In this document: piece by piece, positions 27,431-37,099 of the stretch | How the letters are laid out: each line of letters starts with the position of its first letter | Numbering within the stretch: the stretch's first letter is position 1 | Source: Planctomycetales bacterium | GTDB lineage: Bacteria > Planctomycetota > Planctomycetia > Planctomycetales > Planctomycetaceae | Reading direction: 5' to 3' | DNA length: 64,000 nt | Assembly (NCBI GenBank): GCA_028285345.1 | Contig: JANQPT010000047.1 | Location: forward strand, 1-64,000 | The notes under the pieces: generated by a model | Database searches by the model: none | What the model saw: the letters and a program-made list of their open reading frames with translations, nothing else | What the model was told of the DNA's origin: nothing | Position numbers and translations under genes: made by a program

Positions 27431-27976
27431 ATGGACGTTGGATTCGCTCGGCCTGATGTGGCGAGATTGGTGTTCCGGCTCTTTAGCCGTGAACTCCATC
27501 CTGAGTTGATCAACGTCTATGCCGAGTCCGGCGTTCAGTTCCCCGACTATCAGGCGAAACTTCAGATTTGTGACTCCGGTCACGTGATCACGTTCATCCG
27601 CAACGACCAGTTACTCTGCGAAGTGATGACCGGCCGGGAACATCCCCTTCCCAAACGCCGCCGGATTCTTTCGCACGGCTTGCGCGGGCATCATTCCGAA
27701 AGCATCCAATTCGCCGGCGGCGTCAGCTACCACGTCAGCTTTCAATTGGAGCAGCTTGAGCCGGAGGAATTCGCGCATTTCCATGAGGAACTTCAGGCGG
27801 ACTGCGAGGAAGCTGAGCTTTCCTACCGCTTCGGGAGTTCCAGCCGCCTCTGCCCGACGCCATTGAGCTTCATGCAGACCGTCGCGGCGCCGGACAGCCT
27901 GATCATTCACGCGTTTCACACCTTTCCCGACAACTACGGAGTCGTCAAGACGCAGACGCTGTTTGAGCTACGCTAA
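27431..27976 (+). CDS. DUF2617-family protein
   Basis: 181 residues, soluble, with no signal peptide. The sequence MDVGFARPDVARLVFRLFSRELHPELI and the histidine-rich core LSHGLRGHHSESIQFAGGVSYHVSFQLEQL match the DUF2617 family, uncharacterised proteins of about 150-180 residues found in planctomycetes and actinobacteria. Two further conserved-looking motifs are SYRFGSSSRLCPTPLSFMQ and HAFHTFPDNYGVVKTQTLFE. The clustered histidines might bind a metal, which is inference. It stands alone on the plus strand with about 200 bases before it and 315 after it; the region just upstream is AT-rich and could hold its promoter. Confidence 0.8.
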   Translation: MDVGFARPDVARLVFRLFSRELHPELINVYAESGVQFPDYQAKLQICDSGHVITFIRNDQLLCEVMTGREHPLPKRRRILSHGLRGHHSESIQFAGGVSYHVSFQLEQLEPEEFAHFHEELQADCEEAELSYRFGSSSRLCPTPLSFMQTVAAPDSLIIHAFHTFPDNYGVVKTQTLFELR

Positions 27977-28291
27977 CGCTACGCAGACCTCACGGCGGCG
28001 ATCGGCTCCGACGTTTCCTTAAGCGCCATCGAGAGCTGCCTTCAGCAAATAACGGCGTTTGCGGAACGATGGACCGGCGGTATCGATTTTGCCGCACAAT
28101 CACTCCGGACGGATAATGGATTGCCGTACCGATGCCTTTTTCTGGAACTTTCTCGACGCACACCCCGTCTCACAGACGGCCGGGCCGATCGGCGGCAAGT
28201 TTTTCCGCCGCCGTCATTTCTCCGCGTCGAACCTCTCTTCGGGTAAGTTCTCCCGAGATTTCATCCCAAAATATAACCGTGTGAGATTCTC
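27977..28291. other. intergenic region before the macroglobulin gene
   Basis: 315 bases with no recognisable gene or repeat. The final 40 bases are AT-richer and contain GTGAGA about ten bases before the ATG at 28292, a weak ribosome site. A promoter for the macroglobulin gene is presumably here. Confidence 0.35.
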
Positions 28292-31200
28292 ATGCCGCGA
28301 AAATATTACGTCACAGCAGCGTCATTGGTCCTGATTTGCGTCGTCGGAGTCTATGCCGCCCAACAAGCAGCGATTCCCGATCAACGAACCGTTCAAAAAC
28401 TGTACAAGGACGGAAACTACAAGGAAGCGTATGAGGGTTTCCGGCGCCGGGCGCTTCACGAACAAACGGATCCCAAGCAGGTTGGCATCGATCTGTCGAT
28501 GGCTATCAACTGTCTGCGAAGACTCAATCGTGTCAACGAGGTCGATGCCTTCCGTGAAGAGGTGATCAAGGTCCACGCCAAGAACTGGCGGCTGCTGAGG
28601 ACCGCCGCGCAATCCCTACGGCACGGAAACCACTGGGGATTTCTGATCGCCGGCGAATTCGTGCGCGGGCAACACCGCGGCGGGGGACAACATGCCAGCG
28701 CAGACCAGAGAGATCGCGTCCGCGCGCTGCAGTTGATGCAGCAGGCAATGCCGCTGCTCAAGCAGGAGCCGAATCGGCACGAGGTCGCCGGATTCTATCG
28801 TGAATTTGCCGAGATGTATCTCGACAACCGCCGCGGCAATCAAGCTTGGCGTCTTCAATATCTGACCGATTTGTCGACCCTACCCGATTACGAAATCGGC
28901 GGCTATTACCATCGCGGCGGCGGGACACAAGGCGCACCAGTCGATGCCGATGGCAAGCCGGTCCTCTATTCGGTACCGCAGGACTACGAATCCGCCGCCT
29001 CCGACGGCGAACGATGGCGGTGGCTGCTCTCGCAGGTCGTGGAATACGCGCCGAGCCGTAACAGTGAAATCGACATGTATTTCGCGCAGTTTCTCCGCGA
29101 ACAGTTCGGCGTCACCACATTGGCCTACTACGGACGCTTTTTTGGCCGCTCAACGAATGAAGACGACGAAAGCGGAACGTACGCGCTGCATACTTTGAAA
29201 GAGGAAGAAACGATTGCCCGATTGGCGACCGGCGTCAAGCGGTTTGAACTCCCTGACGAATTCAACTTCATCAAGATCTATCAGTCCGTCGCGGCGCGCG
29301 AGAGAGACGGCTATGCAGACCAGGCACTCAACCAGCTCGCTCGATTATTCGCCGATCGACGCCAATACGACCGTGCCGCCGATTACTGGCGGGAGAGCCT
29401 CAAGCGATTCCCCAATGTCAATCCCGCGAACAAGAAGATGTACTTGCAGCAAATCGTCGGCAACTGGGGGATGTTCGAATCCAACACCGTGCAGCCGGCA
29501 AGATCCGGAGCGACGGTCGGTTTTCGGTTCCGCAACGGCGACAAGCTGGAGCTCAGCGCCCGCGCGATCGACGTCGAAAGGCTGCTCTCAGACGCCAAAG
29601 CCTACCTCAAGGGCAACCCGCAGAAACTGGAGTACAACAAGCTCAACATCGCCAACATCGGCTACCGGCTGGTGCAACTCAACGAATCACGCTATCTCGG
29701 CAAAACGGTCGCCGACTGGACGCTCGACCTCAAACCGCGCGAGAAGCACTTCGACAAACTGATCACGATCACCACGCCGCTGCAACAGGCGGGAGCCTAC
29801 CTGCTCACCGCGAAATTGGAGGGTGGGAACACCAGCCGGATCATTGTCTGGCAGGCCGACACCGTCATCGCCAAGAAACAGCTCGACGGCAAAGTTCTCT
29901 ACTACGTTGCCGACGCCGTCACCGGCGAGCCGATTGCCAAAGCGAACCTCGAGTTCTTCGGCTATCGCCAAGAACAAATTCCCGGCCGCCGGAATCAATT
30001 TCGCGTGCTCACAAAGAACTTCGCGGAGTTCAGCAACGCAAACGGTTTGGTCATCCCGAATCCCAAGGAACAGCCGCGTGACTACACGTGGCTAATCACT
30101 GCCCGCACCAAAGATGGCCGCTTCGCCTACTATGGATTCAGCGGCGTCTGGTACGGCCGCTATTACGATCACGCCTACAACGCGACAAAGGTCTTCACCA
30201 TCACCGACCGGCCCGTCTATCGGCCGGATCAACCGGTGAAGTTCAAATTCTGGGTCCGCCATGCGAAATACGACCAGCAGGACCGCTCTGCGTTCGCACA
30301 CCAGAAATTCACTGTGCGAATCACCGACGCCAAAGGCCAAAAGGTCTTTGAGGAAAACCTCGAAAGCGATGAGTACGGCGGGATCGACGGCCAGTATGAA
30401 CTCCCGAGGGATGCGGCGCTGGGCGTCTATCAACTGCAGATCGTTGGCAAGGGAGGCGGTTCGTTCCGCGTCGAGGAATACAAAAAACCGGAATTCGAAG
30501 TGACCGTCGAAGCGCCCGACGAGCCGGTGATGCTGGGTGAAAAGATCACCGCCAAGATTCTGGCCAAGTACTACTTCGGGGCGCCCGTCGCCAACGCCAA
30601 GGTCAAATACAAAGTACTCCGTTCCAGCCACTCGCAGCAATGGTACCCAATCGGCATCTGGGACTGGTTCTACGGTCCCGGCTACTGGTGGTTTGCGTAT
30701 GATTACACGTGGTATCCCGGCTGGCATGAGTGGGGCTGCAGGCGTCCCATCGGCTGGTGGTGGCCGGTCCGCCGCGATCCGCCGGAGGTTGTGCTGGAAA
30801 ACGAAGTCGAGATCGGACCCGACGGCACCGTCTCGGTCGAAATCGACACAGCGCTGGCAAAGGAAATTCACGGCGATACCGACCACAGTTACGAAATCAC
30901 CGCTGAAGTGGTTGACGAGTCCCGCCGCACGATCGTCGGCAAGGGGAAGGTACTGGTCGCGCGCAAGCCGTTTAAGGTCTTTACTTGGCTCGACCGCGGT
31001 TATTACCGCGTCGGCGATACGATCAACGCCAGTATGTCGGCCCACACGCTCGATCAGAAACCGGTCCAAGGAACCGGCGAACTGACGCTCTATCGCGTGA
31101 CCTACGACGAGAACAACGAGCCGGTCGAAACGGTCGAAAAGACGTGGGAGCTCAACACCGATGACGAAGGCCGAGCGGCGCAGCAAATCGCCGCCTCCCG

Positions 31201-34200
31201 CGCGGGCCAGTACCGGCTGTCGTACAAGCTGACCGACGCCGCCGGACACACGATCGAAGGCGGGTATGTGTTCATCATTCGCGGCGAAGGGTTCGACGGC
31301 CGGGAGTTTCGCTTCAACGACGTCGAATTGATCACCGACAAGCGGGAATACGCGCCCGGCGACACGGTGCGGATGGCGATCAACACCAACCGCACGGGCG
31401 CCACCGTGTTGTTGTTTCTGCGGCCCACCAACGGCGTCTATCTCCCGCCGCAGGTGATTCGCATGAAAGGGAAAAGCACGGTCGTCGACATCACGGTCGT
31501 CAAAAAGGACATGCCGAACTTCTTCGTCGAAGCGATGACGATTTCGTCCGGGAAAATTCATACCGGCATGCGGGAAGTGATCGTGCCGCCGGAAAAACGG
31601 GTCATCAACGTCGCCGTCGATCCTTCGGAAACCGAATACAAACCGGGACAACCGGCGGTCGTCAAAGTGAAATTGACCGACGAGCAGGGAGAACCGTTCG
31701 TCGGCTCGACGGTGCTGTCAATTTACGACAAGAGCGTCGAGTACATCTCCGGCGGCTCCAACGTGCCGGAGATCAAGTCGTATTTTTGGAAGTGGCGCCG
31801 CCGACACTCGCCGCGCACCGAGTCGAATTTGGCGCGGTATTTCGGCAACCTGCTGAAACAGGGCGAGGCCGGTATGACATTCCTGGGAACGTTCGGCGCC
31901 GGAGTCGTCGATGAGGTCCGCGACCAGGAGGGCCGAATCGGCATTGCGAGCGGAATACGCAGAGGTCGCGCTCTTTCAAAAGCAGGCGCACCCGTGCCGA
32001 TGGCGGCGCCGATGGATGCAAAGAAGGAGGTCGCCCAAGAGGCCGCGTTCGCCGATGATGGAGCCGGAGCGCCAGGAGGGGCCGATACGGTCGAACCGAC
32101 GGTCCGCACTAAATTTGCCGATACCGCCCTATGGGTCGGCGCACTCGAAACCGACGAAAACGGCGAGGCGGAAGTCACGCTCGACATGCCCGAGAACCTG
32201 ACTGCTTGGATCATCCGCAGTTGGGCGATGGGACACGGCACCAAAGTGGGACAAGGCCAATCGGAAGTCGTGACTGCGAAGGATCTGCTCGTCCGCCTGC
32301 AAGCGCCGCGATTCTTTATGCAGTACGACGAGGTCGTTCTGTCGGCCAACGTGCATAACTATCTCGATCACGAAAAGAGCGTGCAGGTCGCCCTGGAAAT
32401 GGACGGGGAAACCCTCGCCCCACAATCGAGTACGACGAAAACAATTGTCGTGCCTGCCGGCGGCGACGTTCGCGTCGATTGGCGAATCCGCGTCCTCAAA
32501 CCGGGTCTGGCCACGGTCCGCGTCAAAGCGCTCACCGACGAAGAATCGGATGCGATGCAAATGACCTTCCCAGTCTATGTGCACGGCATGCTCAAAATGG
32601 AATCGTTCTCCGGCGCTTTGCGGCCGGACGACAAGTCTGGAAAAGTGTTGATCGACGTCCCCGAAGATCGACGGATAAACGACTCGATTCTCGAGGTCCG
32701 CTACTCGCCGTCGCTGGCGGGTGCGATGGTCGACGCGCTGCCCTATCTGATTAACTATCCGTACAAGACCACCGAGAGCACGCTCAACCGCTTCTTGCCG
32801 GCGGTCATCACGCAAAATATCTTGCTGCGAATGCAGTTGAATCTGAAAGAGATCCAAGAAAAACGAACGAACCTCAATGCCCAGGAACTGGGCGATCCCG
32901 CTGAACGGGCGGCGCAGTGGAAACGCTATGACCGCAATCCCGTTTTCGACGAAAACCTTCTCCGCGAAATGGTTCGCGAAAACTTGCAGGCATTGACCGA
33001 AATGCAGCTCTCCGACGGCGGCTGGGGGTGGTTCTCCGGCTTCGGCGAGTATTCGTATCCGCACACCACCGCGAGTGTGATTCGCGGTTTGCAGATCGCC
33101 AAGCAGAACGACGTGGCTCTTGTCCCGGGCGTTTACGAACGAGGCGTCGAGTGGCTCAAGCGCTATCAAGCTGAGCAAGTGCGGCTGCTCAAGAACGCAC
33201 CGACGAAGACCAGACCGTACAAGACCCGCGCGGACAACATCGACGCGCTGGTCTACATGGTGCTCGTCGATGCCGATGTCGCCGACGCCGACATGCAGAA
33301 GTTTCTGTATCGCGACCGCACGTATCTCGCCGTTTATGCCAAAGCTCTGTTTGGAATGGCGCTGCACAAACAGCAAGAAGCCGAACAACTGGCGATGATC
33401 GTCCGCAATATCGAGCAATACCTGGTCGAGGACAACGAGAACCAGACCGCCTACTTAAATCTGCCCAACGGCGGCTACTGGTGGTACTGGTACGGCAGCG
33501 AATTCGAAGCGCACGCGATGTACCTCAAGCTGCTCGCGCGGACCGAGCCGAAGTCGCAAAAGGCGTCGCGGCTGGTCAAATACCTGCTCAACAACCGCAA
33601 GCACGCCACCTATTGGAACAGCACGCGGGACACCGCGCTCTGTATCGAAGCGATCGCCGATTACATGGTCGCCAGCGGCGAAGATCGTCCCGACATGACC
33701 GTCGAAATCTACTACGACGGCAAAAAACAGAAGGAGGTCAAGATCGACGCCGAGAACCTGTTCACCTTCGACGGCACGTTCACGCTCAGCGGCGATGCCA
33801 TCACCACCGGGCGGCACACGATCGAGCTGCGCAAGAAGGGGTCCGGACCACTCTATTACAACGCCTATTTGACGACGTTCACGATGGAGAAGTTCATCGA
33901 GCGGGCCGGATTGGAACTGAAGGTCAACCGCAAGTACTACAAACTGGTCAAACGTGACAAAGAGATTAAAGTCGCCGGGTCGCGCGGCCAGGCGGTCGAT
34001 CAAAAAGTCGAGAAATACGACCGGCAGGAATTGGTCAACCTCAGCGAACTCAAAAGCGGCGACCTCGTCGAAATCGAGCTCGAAATCGACAGCAAGAACG
34101 ATTACGAGTACTTGGTCTTCGAGGACCTCAAAGCGGCCGGATTTGAGCCGTTCGAGGTTCGCAGCGGCTACAGCAAGAAAGGGCTGCGGGCCTATATGGA

Positions 34201-34390
34201 ACTTCGCGACGACCGGGTGACGTTCTTCGTGCGGCATCTCGCCCGCGGCAAACACAGCATCGCCTACCGCATGCGTGCCGAAATCCCGGGCCAATTCCAC
34301 GCCCTGCCGACCCGCGGCTATGCGATGTACGCCCCGGAACTGAAAGGCAACTCCGACGAGATGCAGGTGCGGATTGTGGACGCCGAGTAA
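28292..34390 (+). CDS. giant alpha-2-macroglobulin-family protein without thioester
   Basis: 2032 residues with a signal peptide (VTAASLVLICVVGVYA) and no lipobox. After a helical/TPR-like N-terminal third come macroglobulin-type beta-sandwich domains: TDRPVYRPDQPVKFKFWVRH is the MG2 signature, DAALGVYQLQIV and KITAKILAKYYFGAPVANAKV follow, then the A2M domain TVRTKFADTALWVGALETDENGEAEVTLDMPENLTAWIIRSW (residues near 1270-1310), and a terpenoid-cyclase-like helical domain (LSDGGWGWFSG, LPNGGYWWYW). The thioester position normally reading YGCTEQ is YPYKTTES here (1489-1496), so cysteine and glutamine are absent. Residues ~779-831 form an insert with eleven tryptophans. It likely acts as an envelope protease trap or structural protein; covalent trapping through a thioester is not possible. 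Confidence 0.92.
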   Translation: MPRKYYVTAASLVLICVVGVYAAQQAAIPDQRTVQKLYKDGNYKEAYEGFRRRALHEQTDPKQVGIDLSMAINCLRRLNRVNEVDAFREEVIKVHAKNWRLLRTAAQSLRHGNHWGFLIAGEFVRGQHRGGGQHASADQRDRVRALQLMQQAMPLLKQEPNRHEVAGFYREFAEMYLDNRRGNQAWRLQYLTDLSTLPDYEIGGYYHRGGGTQGAPVDADGKPVLYSVPQDYESAASDGERWRWLLSQVVEYAPSRNSEIDMYFAQFLREQFGVTTLAYYGRFFGRSTNEDDESGTYALHTLKEEETIARLATGVKRFELPDEFNFIKIYQSVAARERDGYADQALNQLARLFADRRQYDRAADYWRESLKRFPNVNPANKKMYLQQIVGNWGMFESNTVQPARSGATVGFRFRNGDKLELSARAIDVERLLSDAKAYLKGNPQKLEYNKLNIANIGYRLVQLNESRYLGKTVADWTLDLKPREKHFDKLITITTPLQQAGAYLLTAKLEGGNTSRIIVWQADTVIAKKQLDGKVLYYVADAVTGEPIAKANLEFFGYRQEQIPGRRNQFRVLTKNFAEFSNANGLVIPNPKEQPRDYTWLITARTKDGRFAYYGFSGVWYGRYYDHAYNATKVFTITDRPVYRPDQPVKFKFWVRHAKYDQQDRSAFAHQKFTVRITDAKGQKVFEENLESDEYGGIDGQYELPRDAALGVYQLQIVGKGGGSFRVEEYKKPEFEVTVEAPDEPVMLGEKITAKILAKYYFGAPVANAKVKYKVLRSSHSQQWYPIGIWDWFYGPGYWWFAYDYTWYPGWHEWGCRRPIGWWWPVRRDPPEVVLENEVEIGPDGTVSVEIDTALAKEIHGDTDHSYEITAEVVDESRRTIVGKGKVLVARKPFKVFTWLDRGYYRVGDTINASMSAHTLDQKPVQGTGELTLYRVTYDENNEPVETVEKTWELNTDDEGRAAQQIAASRAGQYRLSYKLTDAAGHTIEGGYVFIIRGEGFDGREFRFNDVELITDKREYAPGDTVRMAINTNRTGATVLLFLRPTNGVYLPPQVIRMKGKSTVVDITVVKKDMPNFFVEAMTISSGKIHTGMREVIVPPEKRVINVAVDPSETEYKPGQPAVVKVKLTDEQGEPFVGSTVLSIYDKSVEYISGGSNVPEIKSYFWKWRRRHSPRTESNLARYFGNLLKQGEAGMTFLGTFGAGVVDEVRDQEGRIGIASGIRRGRALSKAGAPVPMAAPMDAKKEVAQEAAFADDGAGAPGGADTVEPTVRTKFADTALWVGALETDENGEAEVTLDMPENLTAWIIRSWAMGHGTKVGQGQSEVVTAKDLLVRLQAPRFFMQYDEVVLSANVHNYLDHEKSVQVALEMDGETLAPQSSTTKTIVVPAGGDVRVDWRIRVLKPGLATVRVKALTDEESDAMQMTFPVYVHGMLKMESFSGALRPDDKSGKVLIDVPEDRRINDSILEVRYSPSLAGAMVDALPYLINYPYKTTESTLNRFLPAVITQNILLRMQLNLKEIQEKRTNLNAQELGDPAERAAQWKRYDRNPVFDENLLREMVRENLQALTEMQLSDGGWGWFSGFGEYSYPHTTASVIRGLQIAKQNDVALVPGVYERGVEWLKRYQAEQVRLLKNAPTKTRPYKTRADNIDALVYMVLVDADVADADMQKFLYRDRTYLAVYAKALFGMALHKQQEAEQLAMIVRNIEQYLVEDNENQTAYLNLPNGGYWWYWYGSEFEAHAMYLKLLARTEPKSQKASRLVKYLLNNRKHATYWNSTRDTALCIEAIADYMVASGEDRPDMTVEIYYDGKKQKEVKIDAENLFTFDGTFTLSGDAITTGRHTIELRKKGSGPLYYNAYLTTFTMEKFIERAGLELKVNRKYYKLVKRDKEIKVAGSRGQAVDQKVEKYDRQELVNLSELKSGDLVEIELEIDSKNDYEYLVFEDLKAAGFEPFEVRSGYSKKGLRAYMELRDDRVTFFVRHLARGKHSIAYRMRAEIPGQFHALPTRGYAMYAPELKGNSDEMQVRIVDAE

Positions 34391-34508
34391 TCCGCATCCT
34401 GGTCAAATGGCAAGTGATTACGTACGATCTGGGCCTTGAGTGCGAGCGACATGCCGCATCTGGAGATGGGCAGGTCCCGCACGATGGCTTCAGCGACGCG
34501 GTGACAAG

Positions 34509-35714
34509 ATGTCTCAGACCCCTGCGAAGAATGGATGCCAATGCTGCGTTGTGGGCGGGGGGCCGGCCGGGGTTGTGCTTTCGCTACTGCTGGCGCGGAA
34601 GGGGGTTCGCGTCACGCTCCTCGAGTCGCATCAGGACTTCGACCGCGATTTTCGCGGCGACACGCTGCATCCTTCCACGATGGAACTGATGGACCAGTTG
34701 CGGCTGGCGGATGCCCTCCTCGAAATTCCGCACACCAAACTGGACGTCGTCCGCATGCAGTCACCGGCCGAGACGGTGACGTTTGCCGACTTCCGGCGGC
34801 TCAAAACGCGGTTTCCATTTATCACACTCATTCCGCAGACCAAGTTCCTGGACCTGCTGGCTGAGGAAGCTGAGAAGTACCCCAATTTCACGCTCAAGAT
34901 GGGGGCGCTGGCCGACGAATTGATCCAGGAAGAGGGCATTTGCCGCGGCGTCACATTTCGCACGTCTCACGGAGAGGAGGAGTGCCGCGCTGACTTGACC
35001 GTTGCCTGCGACGGCCGATTCTCCAAGCTTCGCAAACTAGCGGGGCTGGAACCGATCAAAGCCTCGCCGCCGATGGACGTCCTCTGGTTTCGGCTGACGC
35101 GCAAGCCCGGCGACAAACTCGGCGTGACATTCCGCGTCAAGTCCGGACAAATGGCCGTGATCCTCGAACGGGAGGATCACTGGCAACTCGCCTACCTGAT
35201 CCTCAAAGGCGGATTTCACGAGCTTCGCGAGCACGGTTTGGACCACTTTCGCCAGGATCTCGCAGCGCTGGTTCCGGAATTCGCTGACCGATTGGACGAG
35301 CTGACCGACTGGAAACAGATCACGCCGCTGAATGTCGAAGCGAGCCGCCTAACGCAGTGGCATGTTCCCGGTTTGCTGCTGATCGGCGATGCGGCGCATG
35401 TGATGTCGCCGGTGGGGGGCGTCGGAATCAACTACGCAGTTCAGGACGCCGTCGAGGCCGCCAACGTGCTGACCGAACGACTGCTCAACGGCACCGTAAC
35501 TGACGAGCACCTCGCGGCGATTCAAAAGCGGCGAGCGTTCCCCGTCAAGGTGATCCAGCGGTTCCAGGAGGTCGTTCAGCAGCGAATCGTTAAGGCGGGT
35601 CTGGACGACAGCCGCCCGTTTCGTCCGCCCTGGTTCCTGAAACTGCCGCTCATTCGCCGTTTGCCAGCACACCTCATCGCCTTCGGCGTCTCGCGCTCGC
35701 GATTGATTGACTAA
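34509..35714 (+). CDS. FAD-dependent monooxygenase
   Basis: 401 residues from the ATG at 34509. The N-terminal CCVVGGGPAGVVLSLLLARKGVRVTLLE is the FAD-binding dinucleotide fold (GxGxxG). TVACDGRFSKLRKLAGL is the DG motif that contacts FAD and NAD(P)H in para-hydroxybenzoate-hydroxylase-type enzymes. LLIGDAAHVMSPVGGVGINYAVQDA is the GD motif. It therefore belongs to the flavoprotein aromatic hydroxylase family (PHBH/UbiH-like). The substrate cannot be read from sequence. It follows the macroglobulin gene by about 120 bases and converges on a Ca-binding repeat gene. The frame extends upstream to a GTG at 34440, but that part lacks protein-like character. Confidence 0.9.
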   Translation: MSQTPAKNGCQCCVVGGGPAGVVLSLLLARKGVRVTLLESHQDFDRDFRGDTLHPSTMELMDQLRLADALLEIPHTKLDVVRMQSPAETVTFADFRRLKTRFPFITLIPQTKFLDLLAEEAEKYPNFTLKMGALADELIQEEGICRGVTFRTSHGEEECRADLTVACDGRFSKLRKLAGLEPIKASPPMDVLWFRLTRKPGDKLGVTFRVKSGQMAVILEREDHWQLAYLILKGGFHELREHGLDHFRQDLAALVPEFADRLDELTDWKQITPLNVEASRLTQWHVPGLLLIGDAAHVMSPVGGVGINYAVQDAVEAANVLTERLLNGTVTDEHLAAIQKRRAFPVKVIQRFQEVVQQRIVKAGLDDSRPFRPPWFLKLPLIRRLPAHLIAFGVSRSRLID

Positions 35715-35768
35715 TCGCGCGGTGCGGGCGGTCTGTTTACTGCTTCCCGGCAACGAGCGCATGAATAG

Positions 35769-35793
35769 GCCGCCGGTGCGCAGAACCGGCGGC
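35769..35793. terminator. hairpin between convergent genes
   Basis: GCCGCCGGT, 7-nt loop, ACCGGCGGC: a perfect 9-bp stem between the monooxygenase gene and the convergent Ca-binding repeat gene. It can serve both; a T-poor tail makes efficiency uncertain. Confidence 0.6.
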
Positions 35794-35839
35794 GAGTTTG
35801 TGGGGTCGCTAAAACGACTGCCCGTAAAAACTGCATCCG

Positions 35840-36856
35840 CTACGAAAAGACGTCAATCCTGTGCGACCACTCGATGCCGCTGCGGTATTCAAAGTGGACT
35901 TCGTCGTCGCTGAAGAATTGCGTGAAATCTTTCACCGTGTCCCATCCGCTGCCACCGTAGAATCGATCTCGGCCGGGACCGCCGGTCATGTTGTCGTTGC
36001 CGTCCTCTCCAAACAGCCAGTCGTCGCCGAAGTCCCCCTGCATGTAGTCGTCTCCGGCGCCGCCATAGATCGTATCGTTGCCGTTGTTGCCGAACAGCGT
36101 GTCCCGGTCGTCTCCGCCGTGCATCCAGTCGTTGCCGTCTTTGCCTTCAATCCGGTCACGGCCGGTGCCGCCGATCAGGTAGTCGTCGCCGGTTCCGCCC
36201 ACAATCCTGTCAGCCCCGCTTTCGCCGAAGACCTGATCGTTGCCGCTCCCCCCGTTTAAGTAATCGTCGCCATAGCTGCCATAAACGATGTCGTTTCCGC
36301 CTTGACCGTAGGCGGAATCATTGCCGGTGCCGCCGTGCAGCGAGTCGTTGCCCACGCCGCCCAGCAACCGGTCGTGGCCCGATTCGCCGCGTATCGTGTC
36401 GTTGCCGGCCCGGCCGTCGACGTAATCGTTCCCGCGGCCGCCGTTGAGATAATCGTGGCCGTCGTTGCCGTAAATGTAGTCGTTCCCACGGCCGCCATAG
36501 ATGCGGTCGTTGCCGACGCCGCCGTAGATGTAGGCGAGCTTGTCAGTGGCATTGTTAACGAAGTCGTTTCCGCCGAGTGCATCGATTCTCAGGCGGCTGA
36601 CGGCATCGTAGTCGAAGTTGGCTTGTTCAACAATCGCTCCACTCTCATTGCGGATCGTAACGCGAATCTCATCCGGGACAGCCACATTATATCCCAAGAT
36701 CCGGACGTAGTCGTATTCGGTCGAGAGTTCAATCCGATCGTTGGCGTTGGTCCCTTGGACCTCAAGCGTGCCGCCGTCGAGTTCGATCGACGCTGCCATC
36801 AGTTTGCGGTCTTCGAGCGACTCAAAGCTCATGCCGCGCGGGGTGGAGTTCTTCAT
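35840..36856 (-). CDS. RTX-like calcium-binding repeat protein (paralogue 2)
   Basis: 338 residues from the ATG at 36856. It starts with MKNSTPRGMSFESLEDRKLMA, the same planctomycete N-terminal motif as its relatives, then a domain of about 90 residues (SIELDGGTLEVQGTNANDRI..., FDYDAVSRLRIDALGGNDF) and a run of RTX nonapeptides (YGGVGNDRIYGGRGNDYIYG...). The tail ends SGIEWSHRIDVFS. It is closest to paralogue 3, 1.3 kb upstream: the first 110 residues are nearly identical in layout. Both genes point the same way and share conserved upstream DNA, so a recent tandem duplication is likely. Predicted to bind calcium at the cell surface or outside; secretion route unknown. Confidence 0.87.
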   Translation of the reverse strand: MKNSTPRGMSFESLEDRKLMAASIELDGGTLEVQGTNANDRIELSTEYDYVRILGYNVAVPDEIRVTIRNESGAIVEQANFDYDAVSRLRIDALGGNDFVNNATDKLAYIYGGVGNDRIYGGRGNDYIYGNDGHDYLNGGRGNDYVDGRAGNDTIRGESGHDRLLGGVGNDSLHGGTGNDSAYGQGGNDIVYGSYGDDYLNGGSGNDQVFGESGADRIVGGTGDDYLIGGTGRDRIEGKDGNDWMHGGDDRDTLFGNNGNDTIYGGAGDDYMQGDFGDDWLFGEDGNDNMTGGPGRDRFYGGSGWDTVKDFTQFFSDDEVHFEYRSGIEWSHRIDVFS

Positions 36857-36900
36857 ACCAGCACTTTCGAAATTGGATGATGGGGGGATTTCGTTCAATC

Positions 36901-37000
36901 TCCGAGCGGCAACTTGCCATGCGCAGAAACGCGCGATTTGTCACCGCTCTATTAAGAAATGCCCAAAACTGGGCTGTATGAGCCACCCAATTCGAGAGGT
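36901..37000 (-). promoter_or_regulatory. conserved upstream block of Ca-binding paralogue 2
   Basis: This region aligns with 38225-38320 upstream of paralogue 3. Identical cores are ACCGCTCTATT (36943-36953) and AAATGCCCAAA (36957-36967), plus GGCAACTTGCC against a GCAACCTGCC. Both lie about 90-110 bases before the start codons. Conservation outside coding sequence suggests a promoter or operator retained after duplication. Confidence 0.55.
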
Positions 37001-37045
37001 TTTCGGAATCCCACTCACTCCAAGCCCTTCTCAGCGCATAGAAAG

Positions 37046-37070
37046 ACCGCCGACGCATGACGTCGGCGGT
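37046..37070 (-). terminator. hairpin after Ca-binding paralogue 3
   Basis: Perfect 10-bp stem ACCGCCGACG, 5-nt loop, CGTCGGCGGT, lying 30 bases past the stop of paralogue 3 on the minus strand and followed there by CTTTCTATG. It separates paralogue 3 from the upstream block of paralogue 2. Confidence 0.65.
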
Positions 37071-37099
37071 TGAATTCAATTCTGAGGCGACTTTTCTCG

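Noticed and set aside
30092-31651. Minus-strand open frame of 519 codons inside the macroglobulin gene
   Set aside because: It reads as a shadow of a GC-rich gene, without signal, domain or start context; the sense frame carries all macroglobulin landmarks.
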